64,000 nt of DNA from an uncultured bacterium (lineage in GTDB: Bacteria; Verrucomicrobiota; Lentisphaeria; Victivallales; UBA1829), in NCBI GenBank assembly GCA_902778895.1, contig CACYZF010000009.1:124001-188000 (forward strand). The letters are read 5' to 3'. Below, piece after piece: positions 51,932 to 61,017 of the stretch. Position numbers and translations under genes: made by a program. How positions within the stretch are numbered: position 1 is the first letter of the stretch; each line of letters opens with the position of its first letter. The notes beneath the pieces were generated by a model. It saw only the letters and a program-made list of their open reading frames with translations, did no database searches and was not told the origin of the DNA.

Positions 51932-53452
51932 ATGGAAATCCCCGTAAACAAAAACTCGTTGGCCGGAGCCCTGTCGGCTCTGGGGAAACTGGTCTCCCGG
52001 ACGTCTCTGATCAAGGCGTATCAGGGGATCGAAATCGAAGGCAAAGCGAATATGCTTTGCTTCAAAACCCGAAACGTGATCGAACAGATCGAATTCCGAT
52101 TGTTTGCCGACTTGGAAGATGATTTCCCGGCAATTCTCGTGGAGTTCGAGCAGTTCCGTCAGATGGTTCGCAACTGCAAGAACAAGACGCTGAAGCTGGA
52201 GATCGACTGCGGTGAGGTCTTTATCGACGATGTGAAGCTCGCGCCCGTCAAAGGTAGCTTCCCGTCGAAGGAACAGATCCCGGATCAGGACATCTGTGTC
52301 ACGGAATTGCCTGCCGATACGTTATCAGCGCTGTCTCTCCTTGCGCCGATCACGGACAAGGGCGCAGATATCCGCAAGGCTCTTGGCGGAATCAACATCA
52401 GTGGATATGGCTTCACCGCAACAAACGGCAAAGAGCTTTCGAACATCCCGCTCAAGCTGGAAACGAGCGGGAGCGTTACGATCCCGTTCCCTCTCGCTCT
52501 GCTCGCGACGAAAGCCTTTGGCGATTCCGGTCGTCTCTTGACTTGGCAGAAAGACGAAGACACGTTTTTCGAACTTACCCTCGGGAGCTGGACGTGGAGC
52601 GCCAAGGCAATTCGGGAAAACTATCCGAACTGGATGCGGGTCGTACCCGAACGAACGGAAGCGACGCACTATGTTTGCTTCCATGACGACCGTGCCGAAC
52701 GGCTTCAGCGTTACCTGAAGAGCATCCCCGACGACAAGGAACACAACAATGCTGTCAAGCTGAGCCGTCTCCCTGAAGTCCCGGATAATCTCCATCTCGA
52801 AAGCTCAAACGGAATGTTGTTCAGTATCCTCGCTGAATTCGATCCGAACTGGGGCGACCTGTGTTTCTGCGTTCGGAAAGAATTTCTCCTACGTCTGCTG
52901 GAGGCAGGCCATCGGAAGATCGAACTCAACGATGCTTACGGTCCGATTGTCGGCACTGGCGGTTCCGGTCAGTACATCGCGATGCCCATCATCACCAAAA
53001 AGGCTCAAGCTCAAAACGAGCAGAAGTCGGAACAGGTCGAGTCTACTCAAACGGACGTAAAGCCAGAAGTCCAGACCGAGCAGAGCGAACCTCAGCCCAA
53101 CACCGAAATCACGGAATCCGTCACAGAGCAGATTCCCCATCCTCAGGAAAACCCTACCTCAAAAACCACAAATACCAAAAAGGAAAACACCCCGATGAAC
53201 GAAAACACCATCACCCGCACCGTGTCTGCCACGCAGACTCCCGCCCAGAACCATGAGCCCGAACTGAATCCGCTCGACGAGCTGTCCGCCAACATCGAAG
53301 CGATGAAGGCCAAACTCAAGGCCATGTTCGACGAATCCGCCACCATGGCTCGCAAGGTCCGTGAGGTCGCTCTCGCTCAGCGTCAGAAAGAACGCGAGTA
53401 TCAGCAGACCCGGCGCACTATCGAACGCATCCGCACGGCCAGCGGATTCTGA
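51932..53452 (+). CDS. DNA polymerase III beta-clamp-like protein with coiled-coil tail
   Basis: The 506-residue protein begins like DnaN (KNSLAGALSALGKLVSRTSL; later EIDCGEVFIDDVKLAPVKGSFP) and covers the three clamp domains to about residue 355. A Gln/Glu/Thr/Pro-rich linker (about 360-425) and a C-terminal coiled coil (about 440-500, LDELSANIEAMKAKLKAMFD) follow. Chromosomal clamps end near residue 366, so the tail is an addition. The ATG at 51932 has GGAGG ahead. An element-encoded clamp could recruit host polymerase or protect element replication. Confidence 0.75.
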   Translation: MEIPVNKNSLAGALSALGKLVSRTSLIKAYQGIEIEGKANMLCFKTRNVIEQIEFRLFADLEDDFPAILVEFEQFRQMVRNCKNKTLKLEIDCGEVFIDDVKLAPVKGSFPSKEQIPDQDICVTELPADTLSALSLLAPITDKGADIRKALGGINISGYGFTATNGKELSNIPLKLETSGSVTIPFPLALLATKAFGDSGRLLTWQKDEDTFFELTLGSWTWSAKAIRENYPNWMRVVPERTEATHYVCFHDDRAERLQRYLKSIPDDKEHNNAVKLSRLPEVPDNLHLESSNGMLFSILAEFDPNWGDLCFCVRKEFLLRLLEAGHRKIELNDAYGPIVGTGGSGQYIAMPIITKKAQAQNEQKSEQVESTQTDVKPEVQTEQSEPQPNTEITESVTEQIPHPQENPTSKTTNTKKENTPMNENTITRTVSATQTPAQNHEPELNPLDELSANIEAMKAKLKAMFDESATMARKVREVALAQRQKEREYQQTRRTIERIRTASGF

Positions 53453-53570
53453 TAACCGAGCTCGTCAGCATTTCGTTTCCATTATTGACGCCACTTCTGT
53501 GAACAAGGTTATCATTATATGTAACCACCACAAATTTCCATTTCAACAACACTCGCAAAGGAGGTCTATT

Positions 53571-54005
53571 ATGGAAATAACGGTTCACAAATGTGTTCGC
53601 AAGAATGATCAAACGGTCTTTGTCAAGGTGACAGAGCAAATGGAAACCCAAAACGATGCGAAAATCAGGACAATGAAAAACGTCATTGCTGAGTTCGTCT
53701 CCGGAGGGCAGGACGCTCAGGTCGAAATGCATGATTCTCCCCCGGATACGCTGATGAATGCGTACAAGCGTTCGAACGGCTTTGACGGGAATCGGCAATC
53801 ATCCTCGAAACCACGCTCAAATTCGGCCAATAATGATGACCGAATTACGGGGAAGCAAATAGGATGCATCCGAAAGGCTCTTCAGGAGCAGCATCGTGCC
53901 GAAAGCGATTTTTGCCAGCAGTATCACGTCAAAAGCGTGGAGGAAATCTCGAAACACGACGCTCAATGGATTATCAAGGAACTCCTGGCGAAACCTCAAC
54001 ATTGA
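53571..54005 (+). CDS. Element protein, 144 residues, with KQ-type helical C-terminus
   Basis: The 144-residue protein has an N-terminal beta-rich part, a disordered Ser/Asn-rich middle and a C-terminal segment ITGKQIGCIRKALQEQHRAE resembling small helical domains of the T-x-K-Q type found in plasmid and phage proteins. The next gene ends with a similar segment, so the two may be paralogues. AAGGAGGT precedes the ATG. Function unknown. Confidence 0.65.
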   Translation: MEITVHKCVRKNDQTVFVKVTEQMETQNDAKIRTMKNVIAEFVSGGQDAQVEMHDSPPDTLMNAYKRSNGFDGNRQSSSKPRSNSANNDDRITGKQIGCIRKALQEQHRAESDFCQQYHVKSVEEISKHDAQWIIKELLAKPQH

Positions 54006-54040
54006 AACAACCTCCAACCCTCAAAAACAAAACCACACCA

Positions 54041-54078
54041 ACACCCTCGGCGGCGCAAGCTGCCGGGGGTGTGCCTTT
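54041..54078 (+). terminator. Hairpin with T-tract between element genes
   Basis: ACACCC and CGGC pair with GCCG and GGGTGT around a GCAAG-containing loop, followed by GCCTTTTT. It may be a terminator or attenuator ahead of the gene at 54108. Confidence 0.65.
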
Positions 54079-54107
54079 TTCACCTTCAACTCGAAAGGAA
54101 CAATACC

Positions 54108-54569
54108 ATGCTCAAACTCAACGCATCCTACTCCAAAAAGGTTCCGGCTGACTCCCAGTACAGCAGCCAGTCGTACCACGCATCCGTTGAAGTCGAACTC
54201 CCGGACGGTCTCACCCCCGAGCAGCTCAACACGAAAATCAGGGAAACCTTCGCGCTCGTCCGCGACAGCGTGGAAAACGAGCTCCACAACGAAGCTTCCA
54301 CCGATTCGCAGCCCGCGCAGACGCACCAGCCCGGTCTGTACGATTCCCATGCTCAGAACGCCTCGAAACCCGCCTACAACAAGAAGAACGGCATGCCCTC
54401 GGACGCTCCTGCGTCTCCCAAACAGGTCAAATACCTTCTCGACCTCGCGCGGCAGTACAATGTTTCTCCCGAACAGATCAAGGCCAAGTTCAACGTCCCC
54501 TCGCTCGAAAGCCTCTCCAAGACGCAGTGCAGTCGTGCCATCGACGAGCTCAGTGGAAAGGCAGCGTGA
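54108..54569 (+). CDS. Element protein, 153 residues, with KQ-type helical C-terminus
   Basis: The 153-residue protein has a beta-rich N-terminus (SYHASVEVELPDGLTPEQLN), an Asn/Gln-rich linker and a C-terminal helical domain ASPKQVKYLLDLARQYNVS... (about 102-150). The C-terminus resembles that of the protein at 53571. GAAAGGAA precedes the ATG. The RecB-like nuclease starts 4 bases after its stop, so the two are coupled. A DNA-binding accessory role is a guess. Confidence 0.65.
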   Translation: MLKLNASYSKKVPADSQYSSQSYHASVEVELPDGLTPEQLNTKIRETFALVRDSVENELHNEASTDSQPAQTHQPGLYDSHAQNASKPAYNKKNGMPSDAPASPKQVKYLLDLARQYNVSPEQIKAKFNVPSLESLSKTQCSRAIDELSGKAA

Positions 54570-54573
54570 ACTC

Positions 54574-55365
54574 ATGGAACGTGAAATCGAAACCATGCGC
54601 GATGCGCCTCACTGGTCGTACAGCGCATTGCAGACCTACCTCACATGTCCGATGCGATATTACTTCCGGTACATCGAACACGCCGAGGTTGAACGGACGC
54701 CCATCAGCATCCCGTTCGGTCGGGCCATTCATCTTGTGCTCAGTGAACGTGCCATGAAGGGAACGAACTACACCATCGTGGACGCGAAGGAAGATTTCGC
54801 CGTCTACTTCAAAGGCGAAACCGAGGTCTGCGAGAACCTTACGTACAAACAGGACGAGGACTACTGGTTCTGGGATAAACGAGGCTGCGACATGCTCGAA
54901 CTTGCGCTTGCCGAATGGCCCGACGACTACACGGTCAAATCGGTGGCCGAAGCGTTCAGTGTGGACGTGCCGGGTCTCAGCAAGCCATTGGTCGGTGAAT
55001 TCGACCTCGTTACCGTTGACGGCGGAGATGAAACGATCTGCGACTGGAAAACTGCTTCGATGAAGTGGCCGAACGGGAAAGCTGACCGTGATCTTCAGGC
55101 AACAGTGTTCTGTTATGCGTTCCAGCAGAAATACGGTATCAATCCGCTGTTCAGGTTCGACGTGTACACCAAGGCGAAGACGCCCGCTCATCATCAGTTC
55201 TACACGCTCAGAACGAACGACGACTTCGACCGTTTCGTTTACCTCGCAGGGCAGATTGAGAAAGCTGTCAACAATGGCCTTTTCATCCCCATCGAGTCCT
55301 ACATGAATTGTGCTGAGTGCGCCTACGGCAGTCGTTGCAAGGCGGCGCACAGGAAGGCGGGCTGA
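54574..55365 (+). CDS. RecB/Cas4-like PD-(D/E)XK nuclease
   Basis: The 263-residue protein has YSALQTYLTCPMRYYFRY (12-29, typical RecB/Cas4 N-terminus with the first Cys), a core GEFDLVTV (Asp) and ICDWKTAS (Asp-x-Lys), then QATVFCYAF (Gln motif). C-terminal cysteines in NCAECAYGSRC suggest an iron-sulfur cluster as in AddB/Cas4. Such nucleases trim DNA ends in recombination or replication. It lies in the rightward element operon. Confidence 0.8.
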   Translation: MEREIETMRDAPHWSYSALQTYLTCPMRYYFRYIEHAEVERTPISIPFGRAIHLVLSERAMKGTNYTIVDAKEDFAVYFKGETEVCENLTYKQDEDYWFWDKRGCDMLELALAEWPDDYTVKSVAEAFSVDVPGLSKPLVGEFDLVTVDGGDETICDWKTASMKWPNGKADRDLQATVFCYAFQQKYGINPLFRFDVYTKAKTPAHHQFYTLRTNDDFDRFVYLAGQIEKAVNNGLFIPIESYMNCAECAYGSRCKAAHRKAG

Positions 55366-55368
55366 ATC

Positions 55369-56100
55369 ATGGGCCTGATAATGGCAGAAGGAAAATACGT
55401 GAGTAGGGATGAGGTCGCAGGGACCGACACCCCGAGCTCAACACAGACCTGGCGGCCTGTACCGCACATCGACGTGATCGAAGCCGTGACCGATGTTATC
55501 CGAGCTCATAACTGGAATATCGAAGGCGAAAAGTTCGGCCTTGTCAACGAGGGGAAGCGGCTCTTTGGAGTGATGGAAATAACATCCTCGGTTTCCCCTG
55601 AATGGCACCGTTGCATTGGTCTGCGCAATTCGCACGACAAGAGCCTTGCGGTCGGCCTGTCCGCTGGAATCGCTGTTTGCGTCTGCACAAATCTCGCTTT
55701 CGGCGGGACCACGGTCGTAAAACGCCGTCATACGAGCGGCATTATCCTGTCCGAGCTGATCGACAGAGCTGTTGCTTCGCTTGAAGACGACTTTCTGACG
55801 ATGGAAACAGTCTGCGAAGATTTGAAGGATGTCTACCTGAAGAATGACGATGAAGCCCGGAGCAGCATTGTGCGAGCGGCTGAGCTTGGCGTCATCAATT
55901 CGTGCGACATCCTCCCGGTCTATCGCGAGTTCAAGTCTCCGTCACATGCCGAGTTCAAGGAACCAACCCGCTGGTCGCTGATGAATGCGCTGTCGGAGAT
56001 CGTCAAAAAGTATTCACCTCAGCGCGTTGACTACAGCTACCGTGCGCTCAACCGTGCTTTCGGTCTGGACGGACGAGAAGCCGCGATCTTCGCGGCCTGA
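55369..56100 (+). CDS. DUF932 phage/plasmid-like protein
   Basis: The 243-residue protein matches the DUF932 type, a family common on plasmids, phages and integrative elements with no firm function. Conserved parts include KRLFGVMEITSS, HRCIGLRNSHDKS and GLSAGIAVCVCTNLAFGG. The start could also be the ATG at 55381. It begins 3 bases after the nuclease gene and ends before a strong terminator. Confidence 0.78.
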   Translation: MGLIMAEGKYVSRDEVAGTDTPSSTQTWRPVPHIDVIEAVTDVIRAHNWNIEGEKFGLVNEGKRLFGVMEITSSVSPEWHRCIGLRNSHDKSLAVGLSAGIAVCVCTNLAFGGTTVVKRRHTSGIILSELIDRAVASLEDDFLTMETVCEDLKDVYLKNDDEARSSIVRAAELGVINSCDILPVYREFKSPSHAEFKEPTRWSLMNALSEIVKKYSPQRVDYSYRALNRAFGLDGREAAIFAA

Positions 56101-56120
56101 AGCTGAATTGAACCAACCCA

Positions 56121-56156
56121 ACCGGAGGGAGGATTCGTCCTTCCTCCGGTTTTTTC
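56121..56156 (+). terminator. Intrinsic terminator with UUCG loop
   Basis: A 13-bp stem (ACCGGAGGGAGGA with TCCTTCCTCCGGT, one G-T wobble), a TTCG tetraloop and six Ts. Confidence 0.9.
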
Positions 56157-56173
56157 AAACAAAGGACACGCTC

Positions 56174-57892
56174 ATGAACAAGCAAATGAACGAGCTGATT
56201 GTCGAGCTCAAAGAGGCCGGAGAGGACTTCGAGTTTTATCCGACTACCCGCGATATGGTCCGTCGAATTTGGAGATTCCAGAGCGACAACCATTCCGGCC
56301 ATTATCGTTTCGGAAAGGTGCTTGACATCGGCTGCGGCAAATGCGACTTCCGCAAATGGGTCAAGGAGCTCAATCAGGAAGCAGGAGATCGTTCGTCCGT
56401 GGACATCTACGAATACTTCGTCATTGAGAAGAGCCATATCCTGATCGACAGGCTCGACCCGGATGTGATTGTGCTCGGGACGGACTTCAACGAGGCTACG
56501 CTCATCGACAAAGAGGTGGATACGATCTTTTGCAATCCGCCGTATTCGGAGTATGAGGAGTGGACGAGGCGTATTATCCTCGAAAGTTGCTGCGACGACA
56601 TCTTTCTCATCATCCCGAGCCGTTGGAAACAGAACAGGACGATTCAACTCGCATTGAGGTCGTTGAAAGCCCCGGAGGGAAAAAAGCTCGTCAGCGTACT
56701 CGGACATGCTGATTTTCTGAACGCCGAACGCAATGCACGGGCAAAAGTTGACATCCTCCACATCGACAAGAGCTGGATGGATGACGACGCCGGATTCGAC
56801 TACATGTTCGATGAGACGTTCGGGATGCCTGACGACAACGGGGACAAATGGAACGCGGAGTTTGAAGCAGCGGAACAACAGGCCCGCAAGCTGAAAACGG
56901 AACTGGCCGCAGCAAAGAATAAGGTGGAACTCCTCTGCAATGGCTATGAGGAGGCAAGGACCGAGCTCTTCAACCACTTTAAGACGATTGCGGGGCTGGA
57001 TACCGCCGTGCTGGAATCTGTCGGCGTTCACAAGAAAAAGGTCAAGGAGGCCCTGAAGATGAGATTCAGCGGTCTGAAGAACCTTTACTGGAAGGCCGCG
57101 TTCGACTGCCTTGATGAGATCACCTCTCGTCTGACGACTACCTCAAGGCGGAACTTATTAGAACGCTTCGCCATCCTGAAAAGCGTGGACTTCACGCCGT
57201 CGAACCTGTACGCGATGATCGTCTGGGTCATCAAGAACTACAACAAGTTCACCGAGCAGCAGATGATCGACCTGTTCAAGGGAATGTCCTCCAAGGAAAA
57301 CGTACGGAACTACGTCTCCAATAAGCGCGTCTTTGAGGAGTTCTGTTCTCGGTACAGCTCGGATGCGAAGAAGAACACGCATTACACGCTCGACTACCGG
57401 ATCATCTGTACGGAATACGCTCTGCCGGGAGAAGGATGGCACTCATGGGATAACCACATCGAGTATGCCTGCCGGACGAAAATCGAGGATATCTGTGCAG
57501 TGGCGAACAGTCTCGGATTCCAGGCTGGTGAAATTCAGTTGCCGGAGACCTGGGGAAAGCGCGGTACGGTCTACATGGCCGATGAAAAGACCGTGCTCTT
57601 CGCGTTCCGTTGCTACCTGAACCGGAACGTTCACATCAAGTTCAACATCGAACTGATGAAAGCCCTGAATGTCGCTGTAGCACGTAAGCTCGGATGGATA
57701 CGCAAGCCGAGCGACATCGCGCAGGAGTTCCCACCCGAGATGGCCAAGGGTGCCGAGAGGTATTTCAACTGCTTCCGATTACTCGACGTCTCGAAGGTGC
57801 AAAAGCTCATCTGTGCTCAGTCTGAGACGATGGACGACAACGACTGTTCCGAAGAAGAACAGGAACAAGTCGAATTGCCGATCTCCGTCTGA
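56174..57892 (+). CDS. N6-adenine methyltransferase with DUF4942-type C-terminus
   Basis: The 572-residue protein has a SAM-binding DIGCGKCDF (51-59) and catalytic NPPY (121-124), so it methylates adenine in DNA. A coiled region (about 225-265, AAEQQARKLKTELAAAKNKV) leads to a large C-terminal domain like DUF4942, often seen on mobile elements. It may protect element DNA from host restriction. The ATG at 56174 comes after the terminator at 56121-56156. Confidence 0.8.
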   Translation: MNKQMNELIVELKEAGEDFEFYPTTRDMVRRIWRFQSDNHSGHYRFGKVLDIGCGKCDFRKWVKELNQEAGDRSSVDIYEYFVIEKSHILIDRLDPDVIVLGTDFNEATLIDKEVDTIFCNPPYSEYEEWTRRIILESCCDDIFLIIPSRWKQNRTIQLALRSLKAPEGKKLVSVLGHADFLNAERNARAKVDILHIDKSWMDDDAGFDYMFDETFGMPDDNGDKWNAEFEAAEQQARKLKTELAAAKNKVELLCNGYEEARTELFNHFKTIAGLDTAVLESVGVHKKKVKEALKMRFSGLKNLYWKAAFDCLDEITSRLTTTSRRNLLERFAILKSVDFTPSNLYAMIVWVIKNYNKFTEQQMIDLFKGMSSKENVRNYVSNKRVFEEFCSRYSSDAKKNTHYTLDYRIICTEYALPGEGWHSWDNHIEYACRTKIEDICAVANSLGFQAGEIQLPETWGKRGTVYMADEKTVLFAFRCYLNRNVHIKFNIELMKALNVAVARKLGWIRKPSDIAQEFPPEMAKGAERYFNCFRLLDVSKVQKLICAQSETMDDNDCSEEEQEQVELPISV

Positions 57893-57911
57893 ACGTAAAA
57901 CAAATTCAACC

Positions 57912-57939
57912 GAGGTGGAGGCATCACTGCCTTCACCTC
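57912..57939. repeat. Inverted repeat and A/C-rich direct repeats in a leader
   Basis: GAGGTGGAGGC pairs with GCCTTCACCTC around ATCACT. It is followed by two to three copies of AAACAAACTC (57940-57968), then the ribosome-binding site of the small gene at 57985. Confidence 0.55.
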
Positions 57940-57984
57940 AAACAAACTCAAAACAAACTCAAAACCTACAAGGAGGAAACAATC

Positions 57985-58173
57985 ATGTCCGAAAATCAAA
58001 ACAATCAAATCCCCGCACAGCCCGTGTACATCATGCAGCCGCAGGCGCAGCAACCGCAAACCAGCAACATCCTCGGTGGCGGCCTTGGCGGGCTCATCCT
58101 TTCGACGGTTATCGGAGTCCTGCTCGGCCAGTTCGGTGGCGGGATCGGATTCCCGCGCATCCCGAAGCTGTGA
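57985..58173 (+). CDS. Small Gly/Gln-rich membrane-associated protein, 62 residues
   Basis: A Gln/Pro/Asn-rich N-terminus (about 1-27) is followed by a hydrophobic Gly-rich helix (GGGLGGLILSTVIGVLLGQF, about 31-50) with GxxxG-type spacing, and a short tail. AAGGAGGAAAC precedes the ATG. The function is unknown; a small membrane-inserting or holin-like role is possible. A GAGTCATGC/GCATGACTC hairpin follows at 58201-58228. Confidence 0.65.
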   Translation: MSENQNNQIPAQPVYIMQPQAQQPQTSNILGGGLGGLILSTVIGVLLGQFGGGIGFPRIPKL

Positions 58174-58343
58174 CTGAAAGGAAAGCCTTTGCGAAAACCA
58201 GAGTCATGCTCATTATCGGGCATGACTCCCCTTATCCTTCGCGCGCGCGAGAGAAGTTTTTTTCAAAAAACGTGCCTTACCCGCCTTATCCGCCTGAGAA
58301 AAAACGGTGCGACACCGCTCTTCATCCTGTTCACAGGCCGCAT

Positions 58344-59306
58344 TCAGACACATTGATCCGGTCTCGTCGATATAGGAGACGGGCGGTAGAAACCCCAAAG
58401 GTCTTTCGGTGAAATTCCGTAACGGTTTTTCACCTCGATTGTAGCAAAGACTTTTGGCGGCAAAATTTTGATGATGTCCACGGAGAGAGTCGGACGACGG
58501 TACAGATACCAGAAGAACCCGTTGCCCCAGGGGTCACGCCACGCAGCGATTTCATCCTCGTATTGAGGAAGAAGACGCTCAAACAGCGGAGTTGGGTTCT
58601 CCCAGTTGGTATGCGCCATTATCAGGACCTCAACGATGCGATCCACCGGTGCATCCCTGAGCATTGTTGCAACGACCGCGCCTTTTCCTGCTGCAATAGC
58701 GCGCTTCAGGATTTCCTCGTCTGTTACGTGACGGCAGAATGTTTTTATTATCACCACCTTTTCCGGGGCATCTTCCTGAATGGCGGCTTCGAGATCGTGA
58801 TATGAGATCGCAGGAGCCGGGACGTTAATCTGCCATGGTGACTTGATTTTTTGGTATAGATCAAATAGCTCTTTATCCGGGAGGGATTCGAGGAGTGGGA
58901 GAAGTGCGTCACGGCCGCCCATGATCTGGACGGTTTTCGAAAAGAACTCAAGAACATTGCATTGGCGTTCTGCGATTTGCGTATACAACCAAAGCCACTC
59001 ACCTTGACTCGGATCGGGACGGCGTTTCTGGTTGTATTCCTGAAAATCCTTGTAAGGATTCAAAATGGTTAATTTGCCTCCATGCGCCAAAGCATATTGC
59101 CGGAACCGTTCAAGCCAGATTATTATTATCGACTCCTCAAACCCCTCTGGATTCAAGAACGCTATCAATGAATGCAATGAGTTTGATGATGGATGTGGAA
59201 AGAGATAGCTTTCCTGCACACGCTTTGTTTTCGCGGCCATGATTAGTTGCCACGCCCTCTCCATCGATATTGGCTTGCTGAACGTTTCGCGTGAAAAGAC
59301 TGACAT
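58344..59306 (-). CDS. Hypothetical protein of the MoxR-VWA operon
   Basis: The 320-residue helical protein has no family I can name. The C-terminal half has the rhythm of degenerate ankyrin or HEAT repeats (for example EILKRAIAAGKGAVVATML and NRYGISPKDLW). It lies at the end of the leftward operon, 2 bases after the VWA-metallopeptidase gene, so it probably works with that protein. Confidence 0.6.
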   Translation of the reverse strand: MSVFSRETFSKPISMERAWQLIMAAKTKRVQESYLFPHPSSNSLHSLIAFLNPEGFEESIIIIWLERFRQYALAHGGKLTILNPYKDFQEYNQKRRPDPSQGEWLWLYTQIAERQCNVLEFFSKTVQIMGGRDALLPLLESLPDKELFDLYQKIKSPWQINVPAPAISYHDLEAAIQEDAPEKVVIIKTFCRHVTDEEILKRAIAAGKGAVVATMLRDAPVDRIVEVLIMAHTNWENPTPLFERLLPQYEDEIAAWRDPWGNGFFWYLYRRPTLSVDIIKILPPKVFATIEVKNRYGISPKDLWGFYRPSPISTRPDQCV

Positions 59307-59308
59307 GC

Positions 59309-61015
59309 TCAGCTCTCCTCATAATTGATGGCGCGTCCCCAAGGCACGGGCGCTTTGCCGTTTTTAGTGAGCATCCAAATAACAGGATAAGGCGGTTTGA
59401 TTTTGGGCGCGGGACCTTCACCATCGGTAAAAAAAATCAGAACATTCGGGGTTTGATGATGTTCGTGGATGTATTCAAACACCGGAGTGAAGCACGTTCC
59501 GGCCCCGCCCATGAACTTGTGCTCTTCAATAACAAAGTTCGGTTCATCGCTGGATAAACTCCAAACCTGGGTTATTCTTGCCGCGCATTCAATGATGGTC
59601 AGGTCATACTTTCCGAATGCTTTGATTAACCCAACGAGTTCTGAGACGAAGCGCGAAAGAACAGGTCTCGTGCTGGGCGAGGTATCTAACGCCACAATCC
59701 CACTGAAGCCTTTAAGTCCATAGCGTCCCGGAAGGTACAATCCATGGGAAATAAACCTGCGGTTCGGATGTGCCCAAGAATAAGAACCTCCGCGATAAAG
59801 CCGGAGAAACTGCCTCAAGACCGTTCCCCATTTCACGCGGGGCTTGTCCAGTTTTTTCAGGAGACGTTCGATAGCGGGAGAAGATATATCCTGCCGATTC
59901 ATTTTCATGTCCATCCTCATCCCCGCAGACAGCCCGTTGCAATGCATTTCCGTTTCGGCATCGAACTGTGGACGGAACTCGGAAAATTCTTCCTGATTAC
60001 CATCAAAGGAGCGTTTCCCTCTATTCGATTTCTTGCTATTGCCGGAACTATCATCCCCTTCAATCGTCGAACTTTTTCCGTTACTGGAATCTCCTTCCTC
60101 GGCATCAGAATTATCGCTGTTACCGGAACCTTCTCCGGAGCCGTTGCCCTGTCCGGCATCATCGCCATTGCCAGAACCTTCTCCGGAGCCGTTGCCCTGT
60201 CCGGCATCATCGCCATTGCCAGAACCTTCTCCGGAGCCGTTGCCCTGTCCGGCATCATCACCATTGCCAGAACCTTCTCCGGAGCCGTTGCCCTGTCCGG
60301 CATCATCACCATTGCCAGAATCTTCTCCGGAGCCGTTGCCCTGTCCGGCATCATCACCATTGCCAGAATCTTCTCCGGAGCCGTTGCCCTGTCCGGCATC
60401 ATCACCATTGCCAGACCCTTCTCCGGAGCCGTTGCCGGAGCCCTGTCCGTTGTCGGAGGCACCATCTTCGGCATTAGACCCGCTACCGGAGCCACTAGCG
60501 GATTCGCGCTTATCATCCGAGCTCTGTCCTTCTTCGGTATCTTTTTCGTCCGGCTTGTTGTCTTTCGGGCTGCAATGCGTGGATATTGCACTCGTTTTGT
60601 TTTCCTTAGTAGGCAGGAGTTCGTATATCTGTTCCGCGGTTAACTCTCTCCATTCTTCTTTGAGCTTGATTCCATACGGATCAGGGAGGGATTCGGTCAA
60701 CACGAAGGTCACTTCGATGTCAGCCGCTTTTTCGAAGCGGTTTTTATCACGGTTCCCGATCCGGAATGCATGACGCAGCGCGATATGAAGAACCTCGTGC
60801 GCGAGGACTGCAAGGCGATTTTCTTCCGGCAGACGCGGGTATGAGTCTGCCGAAATGAAAACACGCCGGTAATCCGTGCATGCCAGAGGAACCTGCGGAT
60901 CGCTGACGACAACCAGCTCTGCCGAGCAGATGATGCGCCCGAAAAAGGGCATTCGCATCAAAAGCTCAAACTTGTCCTGCTCGACGAGATTACGTATTTC
61001 GGTGGGTGTAGGCAT
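59309..61015 (-). CDS. VWA-like putative metallopeptidase with acidic repeat linker
   Basis: The 568-residue protein has an N-terminal putative zinc-peptidase domain (DUF2201 type; HEVLHIALRH at 73-82) and a C-terminal VWA-like domain with a MIDAS-like DTSPS (444-448) and FFTDGEG. Between them lies a disordered linker with six to seven copies of a 16-residue unit, GSGEGSGNGDDAGQGN, at about 197-300. The family typically pairs with MoxR ATPases, as here: the ATPase gene ends 2 bases upstream. A role in chaperoning, metal insertion or conflict is possible. Confidence 0.8.
   Translation of the reverse strand: MPTPTEIRNLVEQDKFELLMRMPFFGRIICSAELVVVSDPQVPLACTDYRRVFISADSYPRLPEENRLAVLAHEVLHIALRHAFRIGNRDKNRFEKAADIEVTFVLTESLPDPYGIKLKEEWRELTAEQIYELLPTKENKTSAISTHCSPKDNKPDEKDTEEGQSSDDKRESASGSGSGSNAEDGASDNGQGSGNGSGEGSGNGDDAGQGNGSGEDSGNGDDAGQGNGSGEDSGNGDDAGQGNGSGEGSGNGDDAGQGNGSGEGSGNGDDAGQGNGSGEGSGNGDDAGQGNGSGEGSGNSDNSDAEEGDSSNGKSSTIEGDDSSGNSKKSNRGKRSFDGNQEEFSEFRPQFDAETEMHCNGLSAGMRMDMKMNRQDISSPAIERLLKKLDKPRVKWGTVLRQFLRLYRGGSYSWAHPNRRFISHGLYLPGRYGLKGFSGIVALDTSPSTRPVLSRFVSELVGLIKAFGKYDLTIIECAARITQVWSLSSDEPNFVIEEHKFMGGAGTCFTPVFEYIHEHHQTPNVLIFFTDGEGPAPKIKPPYPVIWMLTKNGKAPVPWGRAINYEES
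60116..60427. repeat. 48-bp tandem repeat, about six copies
   Basis: A 48-base unit is repeated head to tail with few differences and encodes the Gly/Ser/Asp/Asn linker of the VWA-like protein. There are no spacers, so this is not a CRISPR array; copy number probably varies between strains. Confidence 0.92.
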
Positions 61016-61017
61016 TG

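Noticed and set aside
53896..54573. Longer version of the RecB-like nuclease reading through upstream genes
   Set aside because: The upstream part is a Thr/Pro/Arg/Ser-rich shadow of the two small genes; the domain itself begins at the start codon at 54574.
60116..60427. CRISPR-like tandem repeat
   Set aside because: The 48-base units are contiguous, have no spacers, and are in-frame codons of a linker.
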